Assembly (NCBI GenBank): GCA_019217005.1
Contig: JAHBNG010000082.1
Location: 1-64,000, forward strand
Source: Chloroflexi bacterium TSY
GTDB lineage: Bacteria; Chloroflexota; Anaerolineae; Caldilineales; Caldilineaceae
Length of the DNA: 64,000 nucleotides
Direction: 5' to 3'
This document shows, in pieces, positions 1-7,882 of this stretch. The notes beneath the pieces were generated by a model. That model ran no database searches, was not told the DNA's origin, and saw only the letters and a program-made list of their open reading frames with translations. Made by a program: the position numbers and the translations under genes. Position 1 is the first letter of the stretch; each line of letters starts with the position of its first letter.

Positions 1-25
1 CCTGAAATTTGGATCTACTGAGTCT
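1..25. repeat. Right arm of an inverted-repeat element cut by the window edge
   Basis: These 25 bases are the same as the right arm of the 225-bp inverted-repeat element at 19287-19511, so a second copy of that element ends here. It fuses directly to a truncated signal-peptide reading frame on the minus strand and supplies its stop codon. The rest of the copy lies outside the window. Confidence 0.7.
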
Positions 26-110
26 GTTCTTCAACAATCCCAGTTCCAAGAGTAACCGCCAAAGTCAAAGCAACAGCAACAATTAATTTTGTAATGTTCT
101 TAGAATTCAT
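15..110 (-). pseudogene. Truncated secreted-protein gene (signal peptide only)
   Basis: A 31-codon frame starts at ATG 110-108, with AGGAG eight bases upstream. It encodes MNSKNITK followed by a hydrophobic stretch rich in A, V, L and T, ending in TLGTGIVEEQTQ and a stop inside the repeat at 1-25. The composition is that of an N-terminal signal peptide, so this is probably the first part of an exported-protein gene cut off by insertion of the repeat. It could also be a genuine small peptide. Its 5' leader is duplicated at 14745-14833. Confidence 0.5.
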
Positions 111-117
111 CTCATGA

Positions 118-275
118 TCTCCTATAAAATAATGATTGTTTCGTAGGAGGGTCATATACCTACCCAGAAAATTTTGTCCTGCCTCTGCTTGGAGAGAGGT
201 GATATAAAGTTTTTCTGGGCAAACATAGAGATGAGAGATCTCTCGGTGAAGTTTTTTGGAATCCGGGGGATTAAG
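118..275. promoter_or_regulatory. Duplicated leader/promoter region
   Basis: This non-coding interval lies between the truncated gene at 15-110 and the regulator at 405. Two blocks (118-155 and about 229-275) recur at 14745-14782 and about 14783-14833 with a few mismatches. The second copy lacks the roughly 75 bases between the blocks. The block around 235-246 contains the palindrome GAGAGATCTCTC. Conservation of a non-coding block at two loci suggests a shared leader, promoter or insertion remnant. No clear -10/-35 pair can be assigned. Bases 276-404 hold nothing recognisable. Confidence 0.45.
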
Positions 276-404
276 CCAAAGTCATTTCACCTGCTTGCAA
301 GCTAGCGTGCGACTTATCGAAGTCGCCAGACCCTGTGCCACCATCATAGCGGGTGGCGGTCATCGGGGTGTCATGAAAGTGTCATTGCCCAACGCCGATC
401 TATC

Positions 405-3400
405 ATGAACCAACTCACGCTTACCTGCTTCAACACATTTCAGGCGGCGCTGGATGGTCAAGCTATCACCAACTTCTACAGCGTCAAGGCGCAGGCCCTG
501 CTCATCTATCTCGCGGTGGAGCAGGAACAACCCCATACGCGTTCCGCGCTGGCAGGTCTGCTCTGGCCCGACTACTCTGAGAAGCGGGCACGACGAAACC
601 TGTCGCAGACGCTGACTACGCTACGGAAATTGCTGGATGCGCCCAGCACCACGGACGGGTCGACACCACCTGCGTTCCAAACCAGTACGCATCTAGTGGC
701 CTTCAATCCAGACCGCACCGTTCAACTCGATGTGGGTGAATTCCACGCACGGCTGGACGCCGTGCAAGGCCACGCCCACGACGACCTGCGCGCCTGCGCT
801 CTCTGCACGGAACATCTCCAACAGGCTGTGGACCTCTACACCGGTCCCTTCTTGGCGGGGCTAACGGTGGCTGAGAGCGACCTCTTTGAGCATTGGGTGT
901 ACACCACGCGCGAACACCTGCACCAAGCGGCGCTGGATGCCTTTCTGCAACTGAGCCACAGCTATGCCGCCCAGAGCGCGCTGTCCCAGGCCCTTGCTGT
1001 CATCCGCCGCTTGTTGGCATTGGCCCCGTGGCAGGAGGAAGCCCACCGGCAGGCCATGTGGCTCCTGGCGCGCAGCGGTCAGCGGACTCAGGCATTGGCC
1101 CAGTATGATCTATGCATCCAACTGTTGATGGACGAGTTGGGTGTACCACCGTCGGCAGAGACAATGGAACTTGATGCCGCGATACGTGCTGGGCACGTCG
1201 AGCCACAAGAGACTGTCTATGCGCTGCCAGGATCCGCCACGCCCCTCAGCCCGCCCCCAGCGAGCGTGAGCCCACCCGATGTAACCCACTTTGTGGGGCG
1301 CACCATTGAATTGGCCTATTTCCGCCAAAAGTTAACGGAGCTGAACTATGCCGTGATCACCGGCTTCCCTGGCGTGGGCAAGACCGACCTGGCGGCTAAG
1401 CTAGCCCGAGAAATGACTGACCCTGACCAGATCTTCTGGTATAAATGCCATGCTGGTGATGGGGTGGATAGCTTAATTTGGGCGTTGGCTGCTTTTGGAG
1501 CCAACCACGGTCACGATGAGTTGTGGCACGTCCTTTACAACGCTACCCAGAATGAGAAGGTAACTATGCCCCTGAGCATGCGTATTGCCTATGTCCAACG
1601 CCTGTTGGCCGGGCAGGGCTATCTGGTCTGTCTCGATGATTTCCAACATATGGATGAAGAGGCCGAGGTTTTACAGCTTGCCCAACAACTCCTTGCCTTA
1701 ACGCAGAACGGTTCGCTCCAACTCCTAATCACGTCGCAGCGGATGCCGCCCTTTGTGCGCTACAGCTTTGATCCGCTAGTTGGGCTGAACCGAGCCGACA
1801 CGGCGCATCTGGTTGCCGCCAGTGGCCTGCGTCTGACGCCGTCTCAACTTGATGCACTCTACACCCACACCGAAGGACACAGCCTCTTTCTTACCCTGGC
1901 CCTGGATGTACTCCAGAGTGCGCCCAACCCCGACCGCCTGCTGGCTGACCTGCCTACCGATCACAATATTGAACGCTATCTGCTGCAAGCGGTCGAACAG
2001 ACATTGACCGCGGCGGAACGGGCGGTCATGGGTGGCATCGCTATATTGGGGGACGACGGTGGTGGACGCACCGCCATCGAAACCATTCTGGATGGCGAGA
2101 GCATCCGGCAACCGCTGCGGGAACTTGCTGGACGTCATCTATTAAGCATCCACAGCGGTGAGAACGAGCGCGCATACAGCCAGCACGCCATGATGCGCGC
2201 CTTTTACTATGACAACCTGGGACTACGTGAGCGCAAAATTATGCACAGACGCGCTGCCACATATTATGCCGAAGAGGGGGAGCGTCTGCGTGCGGCTAAA
2301 CACTATGTTGACGCCGAGGAGCACAAACGGGCTGTCGAGATGGCGACACAGGATGTACGACCGCTTCTTCATCAGGGGCAGGCCACGCCCCTGCGCCAGT
2401 TGTTGGAAACCTTCCGAGTCAACCAGCTAGAACCGCTTCAGTGGGCCGCAGTACAGGTTGCACTTGGACAAGTCTATACGTTTCTGGGCGAAAGCGAAGC
2501 CGCGCAGACAAGCTATGAAACAGCGCACGCGCATCTGGCTACGGTGGCAGAGACCGAGGTGCGTCGCGAATTGATGTATGAAACGTACCGCGGAATGGGC
2601 TACCTCTTGCGTAGCCGCAAGCCAGCTGCGGCACTCCGATGGTTGGCGTTGGGGCTGAATGAATTTGCGGGCAAAGAGCCATTCTACGAGGCGGATCTGC
2701 TGCTCCAAAAGAGCGTTGCATTACGTAAAATGAAGAACGACGACGCGGCCCTGGACGCGTTAGAGCGGGGACTGGCGCTCGTGCCCGCCACATCCAACCC
2801 CACGAACGCGCCCTTAGCTAACCGTCTGCGCTTGCTGGCCCTCATCAATCTGGGCAACTTTTATTTATATCGCAACGAGATAGCGCAGAGCGGTCAATAT
2901 ATGGCGCAGGCACTTGCGCTGGCCACGCAACTCAATGATCCCATCAACCAACTGAATGTACGCACCAATCTGGCGGCATACCAGCTGGTTAGCGGCGATT
3001 GGACAATGGCTATCCATAACTTCCAGGAAGCGTCACGTCTGGCCCAGCGCCTAGACAATCAACTGGTCGAGATCCAGTTGGGCCTGAATGGTGGCCTTCT
3101 TTACCTGCACATGGGCGACGAGACGCAAGCGGCAACCGTACTTACCCAAGCCCTGGATCTGGCTCGGCAGTGCCAGCAAAATGAGCTGATCATCGCCGGG
3201 CTAGCCTATCTGGCAGATCTCTATCTAACGCAAGAGAGATTGGATGCCGCACACAGTGCCTTGGCCGAAGCGGAAGCATTGTCGCTCACCACCCAGATCG
3301 AATATCAGTTGCCCCTCATCTATCGCCTGCAGGCCCAACATGCCCTGGCTACGGACGATGCAGCTACTGCCGTCGACCACATCCAATGCTCCCTCGACAC

Positions 3401-3692
3401 GGCTCAACACTTGGGGATTAGCCAGGAGATAGGGCCAAGTCTGCGCGTTTTGGGTGAGCTGCAGGTAGCCAGCGGCCAGATAACGGAGGCTGTAATGAAT
3501 TTTGCGCAAAGCCTGGCGCGGCTAACAGACAATCCGTATGAAACGGCGCTCACCCAACTTACGTGGGGGCGCACCCTGCTGCAGAACGGTTGCGAGGCAG
3601 AGGCACATAGCCGCTTGCAAAAAGCGCAGACGATTTTGCAACAACTTGGGGCCATCCGCGAACTGGCAGTGGCCAACGCGCTTTTGGCGTAA
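405..3692 (+). CDS. BTAD-type (SARP-like) transcriptional regulator with STAND ATPase and TPR domains
   Basis: A 1095-residue cytoplasmic protein. Residues about 1-100 look like the OmpR/SARP winged helix (an FNTFQA core, then an RRNLSQTLTTLRKLL helix). Residues about 105-265 look like the bacterial transcriptional activation (BTAD) helical domain. A STAND-type NTPase follows, with P-loop GFPGVGKTD at about 324-332 and Walker B LVCLDDFQ at about 406-413. The C-terminal half (about 650-1095) is helical TPR-like repeats. Such proteins are signal-dependent activators whose TPRs sense a ligand or partner; the ligand here is unknown. The next gene, 93 bp downstream on the same strand, encodes a large secreted protein, and the same gene pairing recurs at 46821. 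The ATPase-TPR core is clearly paralogous to that protein, but the N-terminal module differs. No good Shine-Dalgarno precedes the ATG. Confidence 0.88.
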   Translation: MNQLTLTCFNTFQAALDGQAITNFYSVKAQALLIYLAVEQEQPHTRSALAGLLWPDYSEKRARRNLSQTLTTLRKLLDAPSTTDGSTPPAFQTSTHLVAFNPDRTVQLDVGEFHARLDAVQGHAHDDLRACALCTEHLQQAVDLYTGPFLAGLTVAESDLFEHWVYTTREHLHQAALDAFLQLSHSYAAQSALSQALAVIRRLLALAPWQEEAHRQAMWLLARSGQRTQALAQYDLCIQLLMDELGVPPSAETMELDAAIRAGHVEPQETVYALPGSATPLSPPPASVSPPDVTHFVGRTIELAYFRQKLTELNYAVITGFPGVGKTDLAAKLAREMTDPDQIFWYKCHAGDGVDSLIWALAAFGANHGHDELWHVLYNATQNEKVTMPLSMRIAYVQRLLAGQGYLVCLDDFQHMDEEAEVLQLAQQLLALTQNGSLQLLITSQRMPPFVRYSFDPLVGLNRADTAHLVAASGLRLTPSQLDALYTHTEGHSLFLTLALDVLQSAPNPDRLLADLPTDHNIERYLLQAVEQTLTAAERAVMGGIAILGDDGGGRTAIETILDGESIRQPLRELAGRHLLSIHSGENERAYSQHAMMRAFYYDNLGLRERKIMHRRAATYYAEEGERLRAAKHYVDAEEHKRAVEMATQDVRPLLHQGQATPLRQLLETFRVNQLEPLQWAAVQVALGQVYTFLGESEAAQTSYETAHAHLATVAETEVRRELMYETYRGMGYLLRSRKPAAALRWLALGLNEFAGKEPFYEADLLLQKSVALRKMKNDDAALDALERGLALVPATSNPTNAPLANRLRLLALINLGNFYLYRNEIAQSGQYMAQALALATQLNDPINQLNVRTNLAAYQLVSGDWTMAIHNFQEASRLAQRLDNQLVEIQLGLNGGLLYLHMGDETQAATVLTQALDLARQCQQNELIIAGLAYLADLYLTQERLDAAHSALAEAEALSLTTQIEYQLPLIYRLQAQHALATDDAATAVDHIQCSLDTAQHLGISQEIGPSLRVLGELQVASGQITEAVMNFAQSLARLTDNPYETALTQLTWGRTLLQNGCEAEAHSRLQKAQTILQQLGAIRELAVANALLA

Positions 3693-3785
3693 TGCACCCG
3701 ATTCTTTAACGTCTACTTTGGACCGATAATCCACCCTGAGCCCATGAGCTAGCATCGAACAAGCTATTCAGAGGAGACTGCCCCA

Positions 3786-4814
3786 ATGAACTACCCTGAT
3801 CAACAATATCTCATCGCTCGTGCCTCCGCTTATCCGTGGCGACGCTGCGCCAAAACACTAACGGCTCATCTAAGAAAATTGTGCAACCGTTCTATGAACG
3901 GACAATCGTTGTTTTCGCCAGTGGTAAAATATTGCATGTCCCGTTCTATGAACGGGCGCACATTTTCGTCTGATGAGCGAACACGAATCGCCATCGCGCT
4001 GCTATTGGTTACAACATCCTTGCTCTGGATGACCGCCCCAACATCTGCTGCCGAAACCATACGCAGCTTATTCCAAGGGCCACCGAACAATGACCTCGCT
4101 CCAACCTTAAATCCTGATCCTTTCTGGATTTCTAATGATGTTGCCCAAGCCACAAGCGTTGCGTGGGGCGATGTGGATGGCGATGGCGATCTCGACCTTG
4201 CCGTCGGCAATAGTGGCGCGCCCAACAAGCTCTACCTGAATAAGGATGGCGTCCTTACTACCGCTGCTGTTTGGAACTCGAACAGTGATGCCAATACTCG
4301 GAGCGTTGCATGGGCGGATATCGACGGTGATGGTGACCTCGACCTCGCTGTCGGTAATCATAGTTCATTATTCGGTGTCGACACCAGTGGTTTGAACAAG
4401 CTTTATCTAAACGAAGGGGGGATGCTCGCAACGACTGCCGCCTGGATCTCAGAGAGTGACGATACTACAAGCGTTGCGTGGGGGGATGTGGATGGCGATG
4501 GCGACCTCGACCTTGCCGTCGGCAACGGTCACGAAGACATCATCTTTGGTCCCGGTGGCGGCTCGCCCAACAAGCTCTATCTAAATGAAGACGGCATGCT
4601 CACTACGACGGCGACCTGGATCTCAGAAGATGCGGATGACACCAAAAGCGTTGCGTGGGGGGATGTGGACGGTGATGGCGACCTCGACCTCGCCGTCGGC
4701 AACAGTGGCGATGAGCAAAATCCCCAGGCTAGTGGCACGTCCGACAAGCTCTATCTAAATGAGGGGGGACGCTCGCCACAACTGCGACTTGGACTTCCGA
4801 CGATACGGATATAA
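3786..4814 (+). CDS. Secreted FG-GAP/VCBS-repeat protein, N-terminal segment (frame 1 of 3)
   Basis: The ATG at 3786 has a good Shine-Dalgarno (GAGGAG, 9 bp upstream). The in-frame ATG at 3948 would give a more compact signal peptide (MNGRTFSSDERTR, then IAIALLLVTTSLLW, then TSAAE). After the signal come four FG-GAP/VCBS-type repeats with the core WGDVDGDGDLDLAVGN, a calcium-binding beta-propeller blade motif. The frame ends at 4814 because the tract at 4763-4768 has six G where the equivalent repeat at 4915-4921 has seven. One extra G would join this to the frame starting at 4838. The product is exported; adhesion or carbohydrate binding is typical of such propellers but is not shown here. 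Confidence 0.8.
   Translation: MNYPDQQYLIARASAYPWRRCAKTLTAHLRKLCNRSMNGQSLFSPVVKYCMSRSMNGRTFSSDERTRIAIALLLVTTSLLWMTAPTSAAETIRSLFQGPPNNDLAPTLNPDPFWISNDVAQATSVAWGDVDGDGDLDLAVGNSGAPNKLYLNKDGVLTTAAVWNSNSDANTRSVAWADIDGDGDLDLAVGNHSSLFGVDTSGLNKLYLNEGGMLATTAAWISESDDTTSVAWGDVDGDGDLDLAVGNGHEDIIFGPGGGSPNKLYLNEDGMLTTTATWISEDADDTKSVAWGDVDGDGDLDLAVGNSGDEQNPQASGTSDKLYLNEGGRSPQLRLGLPTIRI
3887..3957. repeat. Pair of CCGTTCTATGAACGG palindromes in the start region
   Basis: The perfect palindrome CCGTTCTATGAACGG occurs near 3888-3902 and again near 3941-3955 (extended to CCCGTTC...GAACGGG), 54 bp apart. The ATG inside the second palindrome is in frame and would give the more typical signal peptide. The pair could be operator sites overlapping an internal start, or an in-frame palindromic insertion. 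The paralogous gene at 49887 lacks it. Confidence 0.45.
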
Positions 4815-4837
4815 CCCAGAGTGTTGCGTGGGGGGAC

Positions 4838-7837
4838 GTGGATGGCGATGGCGACCTCGACCTCGCCGTGGGCAATCTTACCAGCGTATACAATAACAAG
4901 CTCTATCTAAATGAGGGGGGGACGCTCGCCACAACTGCTTCTTGGACTTCCGACGATGCTGATGCCACATTAAGCAATGCGTGGGGGGATGTGGATGGCG
5001 ATGGCGACCTCGACCTCGCTGCCGGCAATGTCCGGTCCATCAAACTTTATGTGAATGAAAGGGGGACGCTCGCCACGGACACTAGCTGGACTTCGGATGA
5101 CGGTGATGCAACCTATAGCGTTGCGTGGGGAGATGTAGACGGCGATGGCGACCTTGATCTCGCCGTCGGTAATAAGCACTACTTAGACAGCATACCTCCG
5201 AGCGGAGCACCTAATAAGCTTTATCTCAATGAGGGAGGAACCCCAGTTGCCTCCTGGGTCTCGGATGATACTGAATACACCACGAGCGTTGCGTGGGGGG
5301 ACGTGGACGGCGATGGCGATCTCGACCTCGCCGTCGGTAATGAACCTAGCCTATTTCCTAACGACAGCAGTGGTTCGAACAAGCTCTACTTGAATGAAGG
5401 AGGCACGCTGACGACAACCCCGGTCTGGGCCTCTGAAGATAAAGATCAAACGTACAGCATTGCGTGGGGTGATGTAGACGGCGATGGCGATCTCGACCTC
5501 GCCGTTGTCGATAGTTCGCCTCTCTGGTTCGACACTGAGGGTAACTTCGGTTATGGGGGGGCACCCAACAAACTCTATCTAAATGAAGGGGGCACGCTCG
5601 CTCGGACAGCCACCTGGGCCTCTGAAGATAAAGATCATACTTACAGCGTTGCGTGGGGGGACGTTGATGGCGATGGCGACCTCGACCTCGCCGTTGGGAA
5701 TGATACTTGTGGCTGTCCCGTCGCAGACAGCGGCCAGAACAAAGTCTACCTGAATGATGGCGGCGTTCTCGCGCAGACCGCCGCCTGGACATCGGACGAT
5801 CTTGATGCTACATTGAGCATTGCGTGGGGGGACGTTGATGGCGATGGCGACCTCGACCTCGCCGTTGGCAATCTCGGTTCGTCCAACAAACTCTATCTGA
5901 ATGAGGGGGGTATGCTCGCGCGGACAGCCACCTGGACATCGAATGATTCTGACCGTACCGCCAGCATTGCGTGGGGCGATGTGGATGGCGATGGCGACCT
6001 CGATCTCGCCGTCGGGAACTGGTCCGGCCCCAAAAAGGTCTATCAAAATGAGGGGGGAACCCTCGCTACGACCGCCGCTTGGACCTTACACGATGATGAC
6101 GTCACTAATAGCATTGCGTGGGGGGATGTGGACGGCGACAGTGCTCTCGACCTCGCCGTCGGCAATCTCGGCGCGGGTTTTGGTGATAACCTTCGTTACT
6201 CACTCAGCAAACTCTATCGCAATTCTGCGCCTTTACGTACCCCGTTCGGCCAACCTGCTTTAATAAAAATTGGTCAGCCAAACACAGATAGCCTTTCCGC
6301 CAACGCCAATTTTTATGCGGTACCCACAATCCACCAGACTGGTCAGATCACCATACCCTACACAATCTCAGCGTCAGATACCCAGTCCGTGCATGCTGTA
6401 CAGGCCTTCTACTCGTTAAATGGTGGCGATGATTGGCAACCAGCAATCGGTGGCACAAGAGCCATCGTGTTAGACCAGACGCCACCATCCATAATTGACC
6501 CCGCATCAACACCCAGGATCTTTCTGCCTGTGGTAGCAAGTGCCGGAACCGGATCGAAACCACTACTTCAATTTGACAATGCCTATGTGTGGGACGTCTA
6601 TGCCAGTGGCTTCTTTGGACAGAGCGATAACGTTGTTTTCCGGTTAGAGGCGCACCTGACTTGTGTCAATACCTGTCAGCGCGCGTACGTGGCGACCCAA
6701 ACATTCCCCTTCCGCGTGCGTGGCACCCAGGTGCGGGTCTTGAACCAGGATAACCAGCCACAGGTCGGTGCCGTGGTCTATCAATTGAAAGAGAATCAGC
6801 AGCAGGATGCCCGCCCCATTGCCAGTGCCGGCGGGACTCTTTTTCAGACCGATGGCCAGGGCTACCTGCAAGGGAGCGGAGCGCTTGCGACAGGCGACCG
6901 GCTTGCAGCGTTGGCTCCCATCACGGCCACGGCCAAATATACCGTTTATCACACCAGCGCCGCCCCCATCCTTGACGGCCTGGATTGGTCCACTGGCACC
7001 GTAGATCGTCTGGGTGTCCAGGCATTGACGGTCTCTGCCGACCAGCCGCTCATCCTCTTTAACCTGGATGTCTCGTTGGAGTGGGATGCGCGCCAGGATC
7101 AGACTTACCTCCAGCAGTTGCAGGACGATCTGAAGCGCACGTCAGAGCTGCTCTATGACTGGACCAATGGTCAGGCGGCACTGGGCAAGGTAACGGTCTA
7201 CCACGCCAAAGGCCATTGGGAGACAGCCGATATCCGCATCCATGCTACCAACCGTCTGCGCCCCCATGCCACCATTGGCGGTATTTTCCCTTCGCTCCGG
7301 CTAGACACCGTTCCCCAGACGGACAATGGTCCCGCTGCCACCCATCTCTACGCCCCTGGTCATGTGGAGATGGGCGTGGTCTGGAACAGGTATGGTGACG
7401 TGCGCGCCCAATCCGGTGAAGATTGGGCACGCACCCTCGCCCACGAACTGGGTCACTATCTCTTCTTCCTCCACGACAACTACATCGGTCTGGACGACGC
7501 CGGGCAGGTCATTCGCATTGAACGTTGTCCCGGTGTCATGAGCGACCCCTATGGGGATGCGAACAGCGAATTTCACCCAGCGCAGGGCTGGCTACCCCGC
7601 TGTGCAGACACCTTCTCGCAGCGTAAGCTGGGCCGCTATGATTGGGCCACCATCAAGGCACACTACCCCTGGCTGCACGAACCGTCTGGAGCCATCGACG
7701 CTCCCCAGGATGCTGGCCCGCGGTCGCTGCCGTTGGTCGTGACTGCTGTACGCTTTGTCATCACCACCGAGTCCCCCCCCTTAGTCGCTCCCTCCTTTTC
7801 CCTCGTGCGCGAGGATGGTCGGACGGTCAGCCGATAA
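4838..7837 (+). CDS. Secreted FG-GAP/VCBS-repeat zinc metalloprotease, central segment (frame 2 of 3)
   Basis: This continues the protein begun at 3786. About nine more WGDVDGDGDLDLA blades run to about 6170, giving thirteen in total. A linker with an internal RIFLPVV motif follows, then a region with CVNTCQ cysteines. A metallopeptidase domain comes next, with the zinc signature HELGHYLFFLHDN (HExxH at 7442-7456), then CPGVM and NSEFHP. HExxH with a nearby H and a downstream Met is the metzincin/gluzincin-like pattern; the exact peptidase family is not assigned. The listed start (GTG 4838) is only where the frame opens after the G-tract break, not a real initiation site. It overlaps the next segment because of a 61-bp tandem duplication. 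The paralogue at 49887 has the same order of domains. Confidence 0.8.
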   Translation: MDGDGDLDLAVGNLTSVYNNKLYLNEGGTLATTASWTSDDADATLSNAWGDVDGDGDLDLAAGNVRSIKLYVNERGTLATDTSWTSDDGDATYSVAWGDVDGDGDLDLAVGNKHYLDSIPPSGAPNKLYLNEGGTPVASWVSDDTEYTTSVAWGDVDGDGDLDLAVGNEPSLFPNDSSGSNKLYLNEGGTLTTTPVWASEDKDQTYSIAWGDVDGDGDLDLAVVDSSPLWFDTEGNFGYGGAPNKLYLNEGGTLARTATWASEDKDHTYSVAWGDVDGDGDLDLAVGNDTCGCPVADSGQNKVYLNDGGVLAQTAAWTSDDLDATLSIAWGDVDGDGDLDLAVGNLGSSNKLYLNEGGMLARTATWTSNDSDRTASIAWGDVDGDGDLDLAVGNWSGPKKVYQNEGGTLATTAAWTLHDDDVTNSIAWGDVDGDSALDLAVGNLGAGFGDNLRYSLSKLYRNSAPLRTPFGQPALIKIGQPNTDSLSANANFYAVPTIHQTGQITIPYTISASDTQSVHAVQAFYSLNGGDDWQPAIGGTRAIVLDQTPPSIIDPASTPRIFLPVVASAGTGSKPLLQFDNAYVWDVYASGFFGQSDNVVFRLEAHLTCVNTCQRAYVATQTFPFRVRGTQVRVLNQDNQPQVGAVVYQLKENQQQDARPIASAGGTLFQTDGQGYLQGSGALATGDRLAALAPITATAKYTVYHTSAAPILDGLDWSTGTVDRLGVQALTVSADQPLILFNLDVSLEWDARQDQTYLQQLQDDLKRTSELLYDWTNGQAALGKVTVYHAKGHWETADIRIHATNRLRPHATIGGIFPSLRLDTVPQTDNGPAATHLYAPGHVEMGVVWNRYGDVRAQSGEDWARTLAHELGHYLFFLHDNYIGLDDAGQVIRIERCPGVMSDPYGDANSEFHPAQGWLPRCADTFSQRKLGRYDWATIKAHYPWLHEPSGAIDAPQDAGPRSLPLVVTAVRFVITTESPPLVAPSFSLVREDGRTVSR

Positions 7838-7882
7838 CTTTCGAGGGGCCACATCCTTTTCCCTCGTGCGCGAGGATGGTCG
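7793..7882. repeat. 61-bp tandem duplication with 29-bp direct repeats that breaks the frame
   Basis: The same 29 bases (starting TCCTTTTCCCTCG) stand at 7793-7821 and 7854-7882. The unit is 61 bp, which is not a multiple of three, so the duplication shifts the metalloprotease gene out of frame. Removing one unit joins the SPPLVAPSFSLVREDG side to the RPYQPSRRARALL side, matching the paralogue at about 51960. Confidence 0.8.

Noticed and set aside
405..3692. SARP-type regulator as a sign of an antibiotic gene cluster
   Set aside because: No polyketide, peptide synthetase or other biosynthetic genes are adjacent, and the target neighbour is a secreted repeat protein.
4140..6180. Regularly spaced near-identical DNA units, superficially CRISPR-like
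   Set aside because: The units are codons of FG-GAP/VCBS blades in a continuous coding frame with variable spacing; there are no conserved 23-40 bp repeats with unrelated spacers.
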